Position numbers and translations under genes: made by a program
Shown: piece after piece, positions 54,592 to 63,238 of the stretch
Layout: every line of letters starts with the position of its first letter
Position numbering within the stretch: the first letter of the stretch is position 1
From: Hyphomicrobiales bacterium
Lineage (GTDB): Bacteria; Pseudomonadota; Alphaproteobacteria; Rhizobiales; Rhizobiaceae
Length of the DNA stretch: 64,000 nt
Direction: 5' to 3'
Assembly (NCBI GenBank): GCA_900469445.1
Contig: UBXM01000037.1
Location: forward strand, 38,188-102,187
The notes under the pieces: generated by a model
Databases searched by the model: none
Seen by the model: the letters and a program-made list of their open reading frames with translations, nothing else
Told to the model about the DNA's origin: nothing

Positions 54592-56031
54592 ATGAATGTG
54601 CGTTTAAAGAACATCGTTGACATACCTTTGGCGGTCGACCTAGACGGGACGCTGATTTCCACGGATCTTCTGTGGGAAAGCGTTTTTCAGCTTCTGAGAA
54701 CAAATCCGCTCTACCTGTTTCTTATTCCGATCTGGCTGTTTTCCGGCAAGGCGCGCCTGAAGACGGAGATCGCGCGTCGCGTTCCGTTTGATGCCGCTCA
54801 TCTGCCCTATCGCGAGGACTTCGTTTCCTATCTGCGTGCAGAGCGTGTTCGGGGACGTGAACTCATTCTGGTGACGGCTGCGGCCGAACCCTTTGCCAAA
54901 GCCGTGGCAGCACATCTCGGTCTCTTCAGCGCCGTCTACCACACGGATGAAGCGACCAATCTTGCGGCACATCGCAAAGCTGCGTTGCTGGCGAAACTCT
55001 ACGGCCCGCAAGGGTTCGATTATGCGGGTAATGACCGTGCGGATATCGCGGTTTTCCAGGCTGCGCGGAACGCTATCGTGGTTGCCCCGGACGCCGTCGC
55101 GGACCGGTACCAAAAAGCCCATGCGTCGATGCGCTTCGATGCCAAGCGCGCCAACATGAAGACCTATATCAAGATGCTGCGCGTGCATCAGTGGCTGAAG
55201 AATTTTCTCGTTTTCGCCTCTCCCGTGCTTGCGCATACGGTGCTCATGCCGGAGACGCTGTTTGCAACCACGCTTGCCATGGTCGCGTTTTCGTTTTCGG
55301 CTTCCGCCATCTACATCATCAACGACATTCTCGACCTGCCGCTCGATCGGCAGCATCCGACCAAACGGAACCGGCCTTTCGCCAGCGGCGCCATCTCCAT
55401 TCCTTTCGGTCTCATGGTTTCCGCGCTGCTTCTCTTAGCCACCGCTGCCATCTGCCTGCTGCTGCCATTGCAGTTTGCAGCGGTCATCGTGCTTTATTTG
55501 GTGGTCACGACAGCCTATTCGCTGGCCTTGAAGCGGATGCTTCTAATCGACGTGCTTTGCCTTGCCGGGCTCTATGCCCTGCGCATCCTCGGCGGCAAGG
55601 CGGCCACCGATCTGCCGCTGTCGTTCTGGCTGATGGCTTTCGGGCTGTTCTTCTTCCTGTCGCTGGCGCTGGTGAAGCGTTATGTCGAGCTGCGTTTTAC
55701 GACGGTGGATGTGGGAGACCGGATTGCGGGCCGCGGTTACCGTCCGGAAGATATCCATATCGTCGCCCAGAGCGGTGTCTCCTCGGCTTTCGCCGCAGCA
55801 CTGGTCCTGTCGCTTTACATTCAGTCGGAGGATATCCGGGCGCTTTACAACGAGCCTTGGGTGATCTGGCCGCTGGTGCCAATGGTGCTCTATATCAATG
55901 TCCGCATCTGGATCCTTGCTCATCGCAAGGAGCTGGATGACGATCCGGTCGTCTTCATCGCAACCGATTGGCGCAGCCAGCTGGTGATTGCGATCGGGGT
56001 TGTGCTCTTCGTCCTGGCGAGTGTGCTGTGA
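54592..56031 (+). CDS. HAD phosphatase-UbiA prenyltransferase fusion (DPPR-synthase-like)
   Basis: This fusion of about 479 residues has a HAD hydrolase (residues 10-190) with motif I VDLDGTLI, motif II ILVTAAAE and motif IV region FDYAGNDRADIAVF. An eight-helix UbiA domain (about 195-475) follows, starting YIKMLRVHQWLKNFLVF and containing NDILDLPLDRQHPTKRNRPF, the Asp-rich motif of UbiA enzymes. The NDxxDxxxDxxHPxKxxRP form matches the decaprenyl-phosphate phosphoribosyltransferase Rv3806c. The HAD part may replace the separate 5-phosphatase. I chose the ATG at 54592 after AGGGGAA; the longer frame upstream is unlikely. The next gene overlaps by one base. Confidence 0.85.
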   Translation: MNVRLKNIVDIPLAVDLDGTLISTDLLWESVFQLLRTNPLYLFLIPIWLFSGKARLKTEIARRVPFDAAHLPYREDFVSYLRAERVRGRELILVTAAAEPFAKAVAAHLGLFSAVYHTDEATNLAAHRKAALLAKLYGPQGFDYAGNDRADIAVFQAARNAIVVAPDAVADRYQKAHASMRFDAKRANMKTYIKMLRVHQWLKNFLVFASPVLAHTVLMPETLFATTLAMVAFSFSASAIYIINDILDLPLDRQHPTKRNRPFASGAISIPFGLMVSALLLLATAAICLLLPLQFAAVIVLYLVVTTAYSLALKRMLLIDVLCLAGLYALRILGGKAATDLPLSFWLMAFGLFFFLSLALVKRYVELRFTTVDVGDRIAGRGYRPEDIHIVAQSGVSSAFAAALVLSLYIQSEDIRALYNEPWVIWPLVPMVLYINVRIWILAHRKELDDDPVVFIATDWRSQLVIAIGVVLFVLASVL

Positions 56032-57368
56032 TGCAGGCGAGCCTCGACAGTTTCGGCCGTATCAGTCGCCATTCCAGGCAAGCCATTGCCTTCGAACAGG
56101 CGGTCAATGCCTTGCGCGGCGGCATGGCCGGCCGATCCGGCCTGTTGGCCTTCGGAAACGGCAAGTCCTATGGAGACAGCTGCCACAACGATGCCGGTTC
56201 TCTCGTGCCGATGCGGCAGCAGAAATCCGTGCTCGGCCTCGATCTCGAGACGGGCATCGTGGAAGCGGAAGCGGGCATCTCGCTGGAAGAGCTGATCGCG
56301 CATGTCGCTCCACACGGCTTTTTCCTGCCGGTGACGCCGGGCACCCGTTTCGTCACGCTGGGCGGCTCGATCGCCAATGACGTTCACGGCAAGAACCATC
56401 ATCGTCGCGGGACATTCGGCTGCCATGTCGAAAGCTTCGAACTACTGCGTTCGGATGGGCGGACCTATCGCTGCAGCGCGGCTGAAAATACGGATCTGTT
56501 TTCTGCGACAATCGGTGGGCTGGGCCTGACCGGTCTCATCCTGTCGGCGCGGCTGAAGCTGATGAAGGTCGGCTCGCTCGACATCGACGAAAAGGTGACA
56601 GCCTTTTCCAGCCTCGAAGGTTACTTCGATCTTGCCGCGGATGCCGATGAGGAGAACGAATATTCCGTCGCCTGGCTGGACCAGCTGGCATCCGGGAAAG
56701 CCTCCGGCCGAGGTGTGCTGATTACCGGCAATCATGCGGAGAACGGCAATTTCCGCACCGAAGGCGTCAAGGCCAAGCTCAGCGTTCCGTTCGAGCTGCC
56801 GTTTTCCGCGCTGAACCGGGTAAGCCTCGGCTTGTTCAATACGGCCTTTTTCACGGCCAACCGGCTCAAGTCCAAGCCACATCTGGCCGGTTACGGCAAG
56901 TTCTTCTATCCGCTCGACGGCGTGGGGGACTGGAACCGGCTTTATGGCCCGACCGGTCTCTATCAGCACCAGAGCGTCATTCCATTCGAGGCAGGGCGCT
57001 CTGTCATCCCGGCCATGCTCGAAGCGAGCCGCAAGGCCGGACTGTCGTCCTTCCTCACCGTATTGAAGCGTTTTGGCGATGTTGCGTCACCGGGCTTCAT
57101 GTCGTTTCCACGTCCCGGCTACACACTGACGATGGATTTTCCCAATCACGGTGCGCGGACGCTCGAGCTTTTGACGCTTCTCGACCGGATGACGCTCGAT
57201 GCCGGCGGGCGGGTCAATCCCTACAAGGATAGCCGCATGAGCGCCGAAATGTTCAAGGCCGGTTTCCCGGAATGGCTGCAGCTGGAAAAGCTCCGGGACG
57301 AAAGCTTCTGCTCTGATTTCTGGCGCCGCACGGCGCTTGCCACGGATCACCCACGAGGACGCCCATGA
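56031..57368 (+). CDS. DprE1-like FAD-dependent oxidase (decaprenylphosphoryl-ribose 2-oxidase family)
   Basis: This 445-residue FAD-linked oxidase has a PCMH-type domain with GNGKSYGDSCHNDAGS, a GFFLPVTPGTRFVTLGGSIA stretch and NDVHGKNHHRRGTFG in residues 45-130, the closest family marks being those of mycobacterial DprE1. Such enzymes oxidise the 2-hydroxyl of polyprenyl-phosphoryl-ribose to the keto intermediate on the way to arabinose. Its start (ATG at 56031) overlaps the fusion gene stop (TGATG), and its own stop overlaps the next start (ATGA), so the three genes are translated together. Confidence 0.88.
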   Translation: MQASLDSFGRISRHSRQAIAFEQAVNALRGGMAGRSGLLAFGNGKSYGDSCHNDAGSLVPMRQQKSVLGLDLETGIVEAEAGISLEELIAHVAPHGFFLPVTPGTRFVTLGGSIANDVHGKNHHRRGTFGCHVESFELLRSDGRTYRCSAAENTDLFSATIGGLGLTGLILSARLKLMKVGSLDIDEKVTAFSSLEGYFDLAADADEENEYSVAWLDQLASGKASGRGVLITGNHAENGNFRTEGVKAKLSVPFELPFSALNRVSLGLFNTAFFTANRLKSKPHLAGYGKFFYPLDGVGDWNRLYGPTGLYQHQSVIPFEAGRSVIPAMLEASRKAGLSSFLTVLKRFGDVASPGFMSFPRPGYTLTMDFPNHGARTLELLTLLDRMTLDAGGRVNPYKDSRMSAEMFKAGFPEWLQLEKLRDESFCSDFWRRTALATDHPRGRP

Positions 57369-57781
57369 AATATATCCCGTTCATCCTCTTCACGGTGCTG
57401 ACCAATGCGGCGGCGCAATTGCTTCTGAAACAGGGCATGCTGTCGCTTGGCCCGCTGAGCTTTTCGGCCGATACGATGATCCAGCGGATCTTTCAGATCG
57501 TCTTCAATCCGTGGGTCTTCTTTGGCCTTGCCACATTCGTCATCTCGATGGCGTCGCATCTCTATGTGCTGAGCAAGGTCGATCTGTCCTTCGCCTATCC
57601 TTTCCTCAGCCTCGCCTATGTCGCCGTCGCGGTTCTGGCCTGGCTTCTGTTCAAGGAAGAGCTTGGGGCGATGAAGATTGCCGGCATCGCCTTCATCTGC
57701 GTCGGCACCGTGCTGATCGCGCAGAGCGGGCACAAGGAAATACCGGACCAGACGGCGTCCATCGAACGCGCCAATTCCTGA
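57365..57781 (+). CDS. Small SMR/EamA-type membrane transporter, possible lipid-sugar flippase
   Basis: This 138-residue, four-helix protein contains TVLTNAAAQLLLKQGML, FFGLATFVISMASHLYVLSKVDLS, YPFLSLAYVAVAVLAWLLFKEEL and GIAFICVGTVLIAQ, the pattern of SMR/EamA-type small transporters that includes ArnE and ArnF. In this operon it may flip the polyprenyl-phosphoryl-pentose across the inner membrane. The start overlaps the DprE1-like stop by four bases. It has the conserved Gln/Lys at QLLLKQG and Glu in FKEEL seen in ArnE-like proteins, but the substrate is inferred. Confidence 0.8.
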   Translation: MKYIPFILFTVLTNAAAQLLLKQGMLSLGPLSFSADTMIQRIFQIVFNPWVFFGLATFVISMASHLYVLSKVDLSFAYPFLSLAYVAVAVLAWLLFKEELGAMKIAGIAFICVGTVLIAQSGHKEIPDQTASIERANS

Positions 57782-57823
57782 CTAATTCAATTCAGAACCG
57801 ACAGAACGACGGGGATTTAAACC

Positions 57824-58834
57824 ATGAGACATATCATTTTCGGCGGTGACGGTTTTGTAGGGCGTCACCTCGCACCGAGATTGCAGGCTGAAGGCCATGA
57901 GGTCATCATTGCCGACATCGCAAAGAGTGATCTGCCGCATTATGACGAGATCCGGTTCGAAAATGTCGACGTGACCGATCCGGCCTCGATCGCCAGGGTC
58001 GGCATCAAGGCCGACGACATGGTCTACAATCTTTCCGCCAAGATGCTGTCGCCCTTGCAGGTTCGCGCCAAGCGGCACGATTTCTTCTTCCCGGTCAACT
58101 ATTACGGTACCGAGAACATCATCAAGGCGATGGATCAGGCCGGTGCTGCGTCGCTCGTCCATTTCACCACCGACATGGTCTATGGCCACACCTATGTCTG
58201 GCCGCAGACGGAGGAGCATCCGGTCGCGCCGCTTGGCGAATACGGGCTTTCCAAGCTGAAGACCGAGGAACTGGCGGTCGAATGGCGCAAGCGCGGCATG
58301 AATATCTCGCTGTTTCGCCCGCGCCTGATCATCGGCCCCGGTCGTCTCGGCATCCTGTCCAAGCTGTTCAAGCTGATCGACAACAACCTGCCGGTGCCGA
58401 TGATCGGCTCGGGCAAGAACCCGTATCAATTCATCTCGGTGTTCGACTGCGCCTCTGCAGCCCATGCGGCGTTCAATGCCGGCGTGCCGAACGAGGTCTA
58501 CAATCTCGGTTCGCTCAATCCGCCGCCGGTGAGAAAGCTGCTCGGCGATCTGGTCAAGCACGCGGGCTCGAAGTCGATCCTGTTGCCGACCCCGGCATGG
58601 GCGGTAAAACGCACGCTCGACCTGTTCGACCTGATCAACATGCCGATCATGGATCCGGAACAGTATCTGATCGCCGACGAAATGTGCGTGCTCGACGTGT
58701 CGAAGGGCGAGCGCGAGCTCGGCTGGGTGCCGCAATATCGCGACGAGGACATGCTGATCGCCGCCTATTCCGAATATCGCAGGGGGCTTGCCGGCGGTTC
58801 GCAGGACAATGTCGCTCACGCCAAGGCAGCTTGA
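57824..58834 (+). CDS. Extended SDR, NAD-dependent epimerase/dehydratase family
   Basis: This 336-residue extended SDR has a cofactor motif GGDGFVGRH at residues 8-16, acidic residue Asp31 (IIADIAKSD) favouring NAD, a catalytic Thr in HFTTDMVYG and a Tyr/Lys pair in EYGLSKLKTEE. The C-terminal lobe is typical of sugar-nucleotide epimerases. In this operon it may reduce the keto-pentose-lipid, the step done by DprE2 in mycobacteria, or act on a sugar nucleotide. It lies 42 bases after the small transporter and 13 before the aminotransferase. Confidence 0.85.
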   Translation: MRHIIFGGDGFVGRHLAPRLQAEGHEVIIADIAKSDLPHYDEIRFENVDVTDPASIARVGIKADDMVYNLSAKMLSPLQVRAKRHDFFFPVNYYGTENIIKAMDQAGAASLVHFTTDMVYGHTYVWPQTEEHPVAPLGEYGLSKLKTEELAVEWRKRGMNISLFRPRLIIGPGRLGILSKLFKLIDNNLPVPMIGSGKNPYQFISVFDCASAAHAAFNAGVPNEVYNLGSLNPPPVRKLLGDLVKHAGSKSILLPTPAWAVKRTLDLFDLINMPIMDPEQYLIADEMCVLDVSKGERELGWVPQYRDEDMLIAAYSEYRRGLAGGSQDNVAHAKAA

Positions 58835-58847
58835 AGAGGGAAGAACG

Positions 58848-60323
58848 ATGGCCACTGTAGTCAGCCTCAACAAACACGATGACAATGCGATGATCGATCT
58901 TTCCGCCAATCCGGTCCGCGAGCCGGTCGCCAAGCCGGCGCTTCTCTCGGTCGAGGAGGCCAAGGCTCTCGACGTGGCGAAGATGACGGATCTCTTTACC
59001 CGTCACCTCAATCCCGGCCAGCTTCATTTCATGAAGCTGCTCGGCTTCCACAAGGTGAAGATCGAGCGTGCCGAAGGCATGTATTATTACGACCAGAACG
59101 GCCGCAAGATTCTCGATTTCTTCGGCGGTTTCGGTTCGCTGGCGCTCGGCCACAATCACAGCCGTGTTCTCGATGCGCGCCGCAAGTTCCAGGATGAGCA
59201 CCGCCAGGAGATCGCCATCGCCTTCATGTCGCAATATGCGACCGCTCTGGCGCATAACCTTGCGGCCTGCTCGCCGGGCGAACTCGACATGGTCTTCCTC
59301 GGCTCTTCCGGTTCGGAAGCGATGGAGGCGGCGATCAAGGTAGCCGAACGCGCTGCCGGTCCGAAGCGGCCGAAGATCGTCTATGCGGAAAACTCCTTCC
59401 ACGGAAAGACCAAGGGCGTTCTGTCGATCACCGACGGTTCGCTTTATCGCGGCGAGTTCAAGCTTACCGACAATACGGTGAAGGTTCCGTTCGGCGATAT
59501 CGATGCGATCGAAAACGCCTTCCGCAACGATCCGGAAATCGGCGTGATCGTCTTGGAAACGGTGCAGGGCGGCGGCGGCATCATTCAGGCCGAAACAGCC
59601 TTCTGGAAACGCCTGCGCGAACTCTGCGACAAGCATGGCGTGCTCTGGGTCGCCGATGAAGTACAGTGCGGTTTCGGCCGTACCGGCAAGTTCTACGCGT
59701 TCGAGCATCATGGCGTCGTGCCGGATGTGACGGCGCTGGCCAAGTCTCTCGGCGGCGGCAAGTCGGCCGTCGGTGCGATGATCGCCAAGCGCGACGTCTA
59801 CATGAAGGCCTATGGCACGCCGAAGACGGCGATGATCCATGCGATGGCGACATTCGGCGGCATCGGCGAAGCCTGCGTGACGGCGATCGAGGCGATGAAC
59901 GTGCTCTATGACGAGCACCTGATCGACAATTCGGCGAATACGGGTGATTATCTGTTGCAGCGCCTGAAGCAGCTTCAGGTCCGCTATCCTTCGCTGCTGA
60001 AGGAGGTGCGCGGTCAGGGCATGATGGTGGGCATCGAGTTCCACGATCTGTCGAAGACCATGCCGCTGGTGCTGCGCCCGGTCGTCGCCATGCTGGACGA
60101 CAAGCTGAAGGGCTCGCTGCCGGGCTTTATCGGCAGCCATCTCCTGCGCGATCACGGCGTGCTGGTGGCCTTTACCGAATATAATCGCAACGTCATCCGC
60201 CTCGAACCGCCGCTGATTGCAGAACGCAGCCATGTGGATGATTTCATCACGGCGCTCGACGAGGTGATGTCGCGCGGCATCGTGCGGATCGTCAAGGATT
60301 TCGTGGCGGCACAGGTGAAGTAA
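58848..60323 (+). CDS. Class III PLP-dependent aminotransferase
   Basis: This 491-residue protein of aminotransferase fold class I, class III has YYDQNGRKILDFFGGFGSLALGHNH (split), FLGSSGSEAMEAAIKVA for phosphate binding, AENSFHGKTKG, the Asp of WVADEVQCGFGRTG and the PLP Lys in TALAKSLGGGKSAVG. The chain is 60 to 80 residues longer than ornithine aminotransferase types, with an extra N-terminal segment (LTRHLN, MKLLGFHKVKIERAEGMYYYD area). It starts at the ATG at 58848 after GAGGGAAG, the last gene of the operon. Its substrate is unclear: a keto-sugar lipid or a free metabolite are both possible. Confidence 0.88.
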   Translation: MATVVSLNKHDDNAMIDLSANPVREPVAKPALLSVEEAKALDVAKMTDLFTRHLNPGQLHFMKLLGFHKVKIERAEGMYYYDQNGRKILDFFGGFGSLALGHNHSRVLDARRKFQDEHRQEIAIAFMSQYATALAHNLAACSPGELDMVFLGSSGSEAMEAAIKVAERAAGPKRPKIVYAENSFHGKTKGVLSITDGSLYRGEFKLTDNTVKVPFGDIDAIENAFRNDPEIGVIVLETVQGGGGIIQAETAFWKRLRELCDKHGVLWVADEVQCGFGRTGKFYAFEHHGVVPDVTALAKSLGGGKSAVGAMIAKRDVYMKAYGTPKTAMIHAMATFGGIGEACVTAIEAMNVLYDEHLIDNSANTGDYLLQRLKQLQVRYPSLLKEVRGQGMMVGIEFHDLSKTMPLVLRPVVAMLDDKLKGSLPGFIGSHLLRDHGVLVAFTEYNRNVIRLEPPLIAERSHVDDFITALDEVMSRGIVRIVKDFVAAQVK

Positions 60324-60350
60324 AGCCGCTGCCAATCAAGAGAATAGGGG

Positions 60351-60384
60351 AGGCCGGGACTTGTGCCCGGCCTTCACTGTTTTC
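60351..60384 (+). terminator. Terminator after the aminotransferase gene
   Basis: An 8-bp stem (60351-60358 with 60366-60373, core GGCCGGG/CCCGGCC) and 7-base loop are followed by TTCACTGTTTT. It lies between convergent genes, with the membrane-protein stop immediately beyond it. Confidence 0.75.
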
Positions 60385-62047
60385 CGGCAAGAATATCGGG
60401 ACGCAGAAGAAGGTCCCAGCAGGGATGGACCGACACGACCTGACGGTCTTTCAGCGCTTCCTTATAGTGGGCGAAGAGCAGGCGGCGCCCGGTCGTCAGG
60501 GGGCATTTCGGCTGCAAAACTGCCGCCGTCTCCTTGATCGAGCGGATTGTTTGCTCATTGAGGGGCGGAACGGTCCGGTAAGGGTCCGCGCCGATCTGGA
60601 TATGCTTCGTTGCGTCACGATTCAAAAGCCAGGGGAAGGGATTGGTGAAGTCGAGGTTCATCAGGCTCTCCAGCCGGACGTTGTTCTGCGCTTCGAATGC
60701 CTTCAGGGATTGCACGAGGCTGTTGGCCGAAATGATCCAGTAGAGCTGGAAATCCAGTTCCGAATAATACTGCCAGCTCGGCAGCTGGCCGTGTGCCGAC
60801 AGGTCCGCATAGGCGGACGCATAGTTCTGGTAGTGAGTTTCGAGATAGAATGCCCGATCGATGATGTCCTGCCGCTGCAGGACTTGTTGCATGTTCTTCA
60901 TGTCGGGCAGGTGCAATTGCCGATAGGACGGGGCAACGACCGCCGCGCGTAGCGTCTTGTGCGCCACCTTGGTGAAAGTCGGGATGACGCAGAACGCCGC
61001 CAGCACGATGAACGCCATCTTCGGTCCCTGGTCGAGAAGCCTGATGCGTTCGAAGATCATCAGCAGAACCGGCCAGATGAAGATGAATTCCTGGCTGCCT
61101 GTATTCTGCGTCTCGTAAATCGCGCCGCCTGCCATGACGACCGAGAACCACCAGAAACTACGATCGAAGAAGCGGATCGTCCTGTCGGTGCGGGTCCAGT
61201 CCAGCCATATCAACAGCAAAGTCAGCAGCCCCGCCGGCAGAAGTACGTCGAGCTTCAGCGATGCGACGGTCAGGAAGCGGGGAAGGAGCAAACCCTCATT
61301 TATCCCGGCGAGCTGCACGATTTCGAGAACGTAGCCTGAGACGAACCCGGTTGTCAGCTCGGCGATGACGAGCGGGATCAGAAAGAGCAGGACGGAAATG
61401 ATGCAATAACGCAGCGAGATGCGGCCGGATAACAGCGTCAGCAGGCAGAAAAGCCCACCGACCAGAAAACCCGTTATCTTGGTCAGAAACAATGCCAGCA
61501 TGGCCGCGGCGACCAGTACCGCCAGTCGACGACCGTCTTTAAGGAAAACCAGACCGCTGGTCAGAACGTAAAGAAAGATGACGCCGTGGCGGTTGTAGAT
61601 GCCGAACCCATCCAGTGTGGGAGCCGGATGATAGGCGGCGACATTGGACGGGAAAATGGCGAATACGAGGAAGGGTACGAGCAGCGCAAAGGCATAGGGT
61701 CTGTTGCGCCTGGAAAGATCGGCAAGGACGAGAGCAAGCAGGGGGGCGGCGACCGGCAGGATGCACCATTGCGCCAGAAGAAGCGGCTGCGCATTGTCGA
61801 ACAGCTTTAACCCTGCCGCGAAAAGATAATAGGGGAGGGGACCGACCGGGGTCGAGAAGTCGACGTTCGGGATCTGGCCCATCCATATCCGCTGTGCGGC
61901 ATCGAGATAGAGATAGGTGTCCCAGTACATCGGCCCAATCGGCGTCGCGATCGGGATCAGCAGAAGCAAGATCAACGGGACAAAGGCAGCGTATATCCAG
62001 AACACGGGCCGCGAGAAAACGCTTCGGAAAGTGGATACGCCAGCCAT
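60374..62047 (-). CDS. Multi-pass membrane protein of GT-C glycosyltransferase appearance
   Basis: This 557-residue protein has about ten to twelve helices. The early acidic periplasmic loop (IGPMYWDTYLYLDAAQRIW, residues 32-50) with an Asp after the first helix is where GT-C enzymes hold their catalytic acid. A soluble C-terminal region (about residues 370-557) is rich in aromatics. GT-C enzymes use polyprenyl-phosphoryl sugars as donors, which would fit the adjacent DprE1-UbiA operon that may make such a donor. The exact family could not be recognised. It converges with the aminotransferase gene and has its own promoter region with a 16-bp palindrome. Confidence 0.6.
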   Translation of the reverse strand: MAGVSTFRSVFSRPVFWIYAAFVPLILLLLIPIATPIGPMYWDTYLYLDAAQRIWMGQIPNVDFSTPVGPLPYYLFAAGLKLFDNAQPLLLAQWCILPVAAPLLALVLADLSRRNRPYAFALLVPFLVFAIFPSNVAAYHPAPTLDGFGIYNRHGVIFLYVLTSGLVFLKDGRRLAVLVAAAMLALFLTKITGFLVGGLFCLLTLLSGRISLRYCIISVLLFLIPLVIAELTTGFVSGYVLEIVQLAGINEGLLLPRFLTVASLKLDVLLPAGLLTLLLIWLDWTRTDRTIRFFDRSFWWFSVVMAGGAIYETQNTGSQEFIFIWPVLLMIFERIRLLDQGPKMAFIVLAAFCVIPTFTKVAHKTLRAAVVAPSYRQLHLPDMKNMQQVLQRQDIIDRAFYLETHYQNYASAYADLSAHGQLPSWQYYSELDFQLYWIISANSLVQSLKAFEAQNNVRLESLMNLDFTNPFPWLLNRDATKHIQIGADPYRTVPPLNEQTIRSIKETAAVLQPKCPLTTGRRLLFAHYKEALKDRQVVSVHPCWDLLLRPDILAGKQ

Positions 62048-62167
62048 TCTTGCCCCCGGAATTCACATCGTCGGCGATATCTCCAGCGGTCTGAAGCAGA
62101 TAGCGCGCGTTAGACGAGGCCCTGACGTTAAGGCCAAGGATAATGGCTCAGATATACTCCCGAAAAT

Positions 62168-62183
62168 ATAATGAATTCATTAT
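62168..62183. promoter_or_regulatory. Perfect 16-bp palindrome upstream of the GT-C-like gene
   Basis: ATAATGAATTCATTAT is a perfect palindrome in the 282-bp gap 62048-62329, about 120 bases upstream of the GT-C-like start. The gap is otherwise without an ORF. It is a strong candidate operator. Confidence 0.5.
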
Positions 62184-62288
62184 CGTCGGCCGCTTGCCGC
62201 GGAGAGCGGCGTTTTGGTCGCGGCTGCTTTGCTCTCCTGTGTGAAGACTTTGACCAGGCTGGATGCCGTGTGTCAGCAACGCGAAAGG

Positions 62289-62322
62289 AGCCGTGGGCTG
62301 CAAGCTGATCAGCGCCACGGCT
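62289..62322 (-). terminator. Possible terminator after the FocA-family gene
   Basis: An 8-bp perfect stem AGCCGTGG/CCACGGCT (62289-62296 with 62315-62322) just downstream of the FocA-family stop has a long loop containing the palindrome GCTGATCAGC. The tail (CCTTTCG) is a poor T-tract, so termination is only plausible. Confidence 0.4.
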
Positions 62323-62329
62323 GTTCTCA

Positions 62330-63238
62330 TCAATGATGATCGGGCTTGCCCGGGCGACGATAGATGAACCAGTAGACCGCACCGACGAGGAGAGCGCCAC
62401 CGACCCAGTTGCCGGCGGTGACAACAGCAAGATTGTTCAAAACGCCGCTCAAGGGAATTTCGCCGGGTGCATGACCGATGGCCGTCCAGAAGCTTTCGGG
62501 CGCGCCGTAACGGATCATCAGGCCAAGGCTCAAATAATACATGTTGGCGACGCAGTGCTCGAAGCCTGCAGCGACGAAGGCCGTCACCGGGAAGATTATG
62601 GCGAGAATTCTGTCGGAAACCGAGCGTCCAGCCAGAGCCAGCCATACCGCGAGGCAAACCAGAATATTGCAGAGGATGCCAAGCGAGAAAGCTTCGACGA
62701 TCGGCAAAGCAGCCTTCGCTTCTGCATAATGCATGGCGGCGATACCGATCGCGTTGTTGCCGAATGTGTACTGGCCCGAAAGGAACACCAGTCCGGCGAT
62801 GAAGACAGCACCGACCAGATTGCCAAGCCAGACCAGCACCCAGACGCGGACCATGCGTCTTGTCGCTATACGGCGGCTTGCCCAGGCCATCACCATCAAC
62901 ATGTCGCCGGTGAAAAGCTGGGAACCGCCAATCAGCACGAGTATCAGTCCGAGCGAGAAACTCAACCCGGCCAGAAGCCGGGTGAGTCCGAAAGGCAAGA
63001 TTCCGTCGGCGCCCGCGACGGTCGTGGTTGCGAACATGGCAGCAAGGCCGATGAAAGCACCTGCAAGGACAGCCAGGCCCAGCAGGGTCAACGTGTCGTA
63101 ACTGGCCTTCTTGACGCCCATTTCTTCCGCCGCGATGGCAATGGCGTCAGGGGTCAGGGAACCTCCCGCCTCCGGCCCTCGAAAGAAGGCCGAAGTCATC
63201 TTGTCCCGGCTTTCCGGGTCTTGCTGAGCTATGTTCAT
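62330..63238 (-). CDS. FocA/NirC-family (FNT) formate-nitrite-type channel
   Basis: This 302-residue FNT-family protein has six helices. Features are [40 protein letters not shown] and [15 protein letters not shown], plus [16 protein letters not shown] with the conserved His of the central gate. FNT channels conduct formate, nitrite, lactate, acetate or hydrosulfide as monovalent anions. Its ATG overlaps the pta stop by four bases (ATGA). Coupling to phosphate acetyltransferase suggests acetate or formate flux. An internal ATG at 63199 is an alternative start. Confidence 0.92.
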   Translation of the reverse strand: MNIAQQDPESRDKMTSAFFRGPEAGGSLTPDAIAIAAEEMGVKKASYDTLTLLGLAVLAGAFIGLAAMFATTTVAGADGILPFGLTRLLAGLSFSLGLILVLIGGSQLFTGDMLMVMAWASRRIATRRMVRVWVLVWLGNLVGAVFIAGLVFLSGQYTFGNNAIGIAAMHYAEAKAALPIVEAFSLGILCNILVCLAVWLALAGRSVSDRILAIIFPVTAFVAAGFEHCVANMYYLSLGLMIRYGAPESFWTAIGHAPGEIPLSGVLNNLAVVTAGNWVGGALLVGAVYWFIYRRPGKPDHH

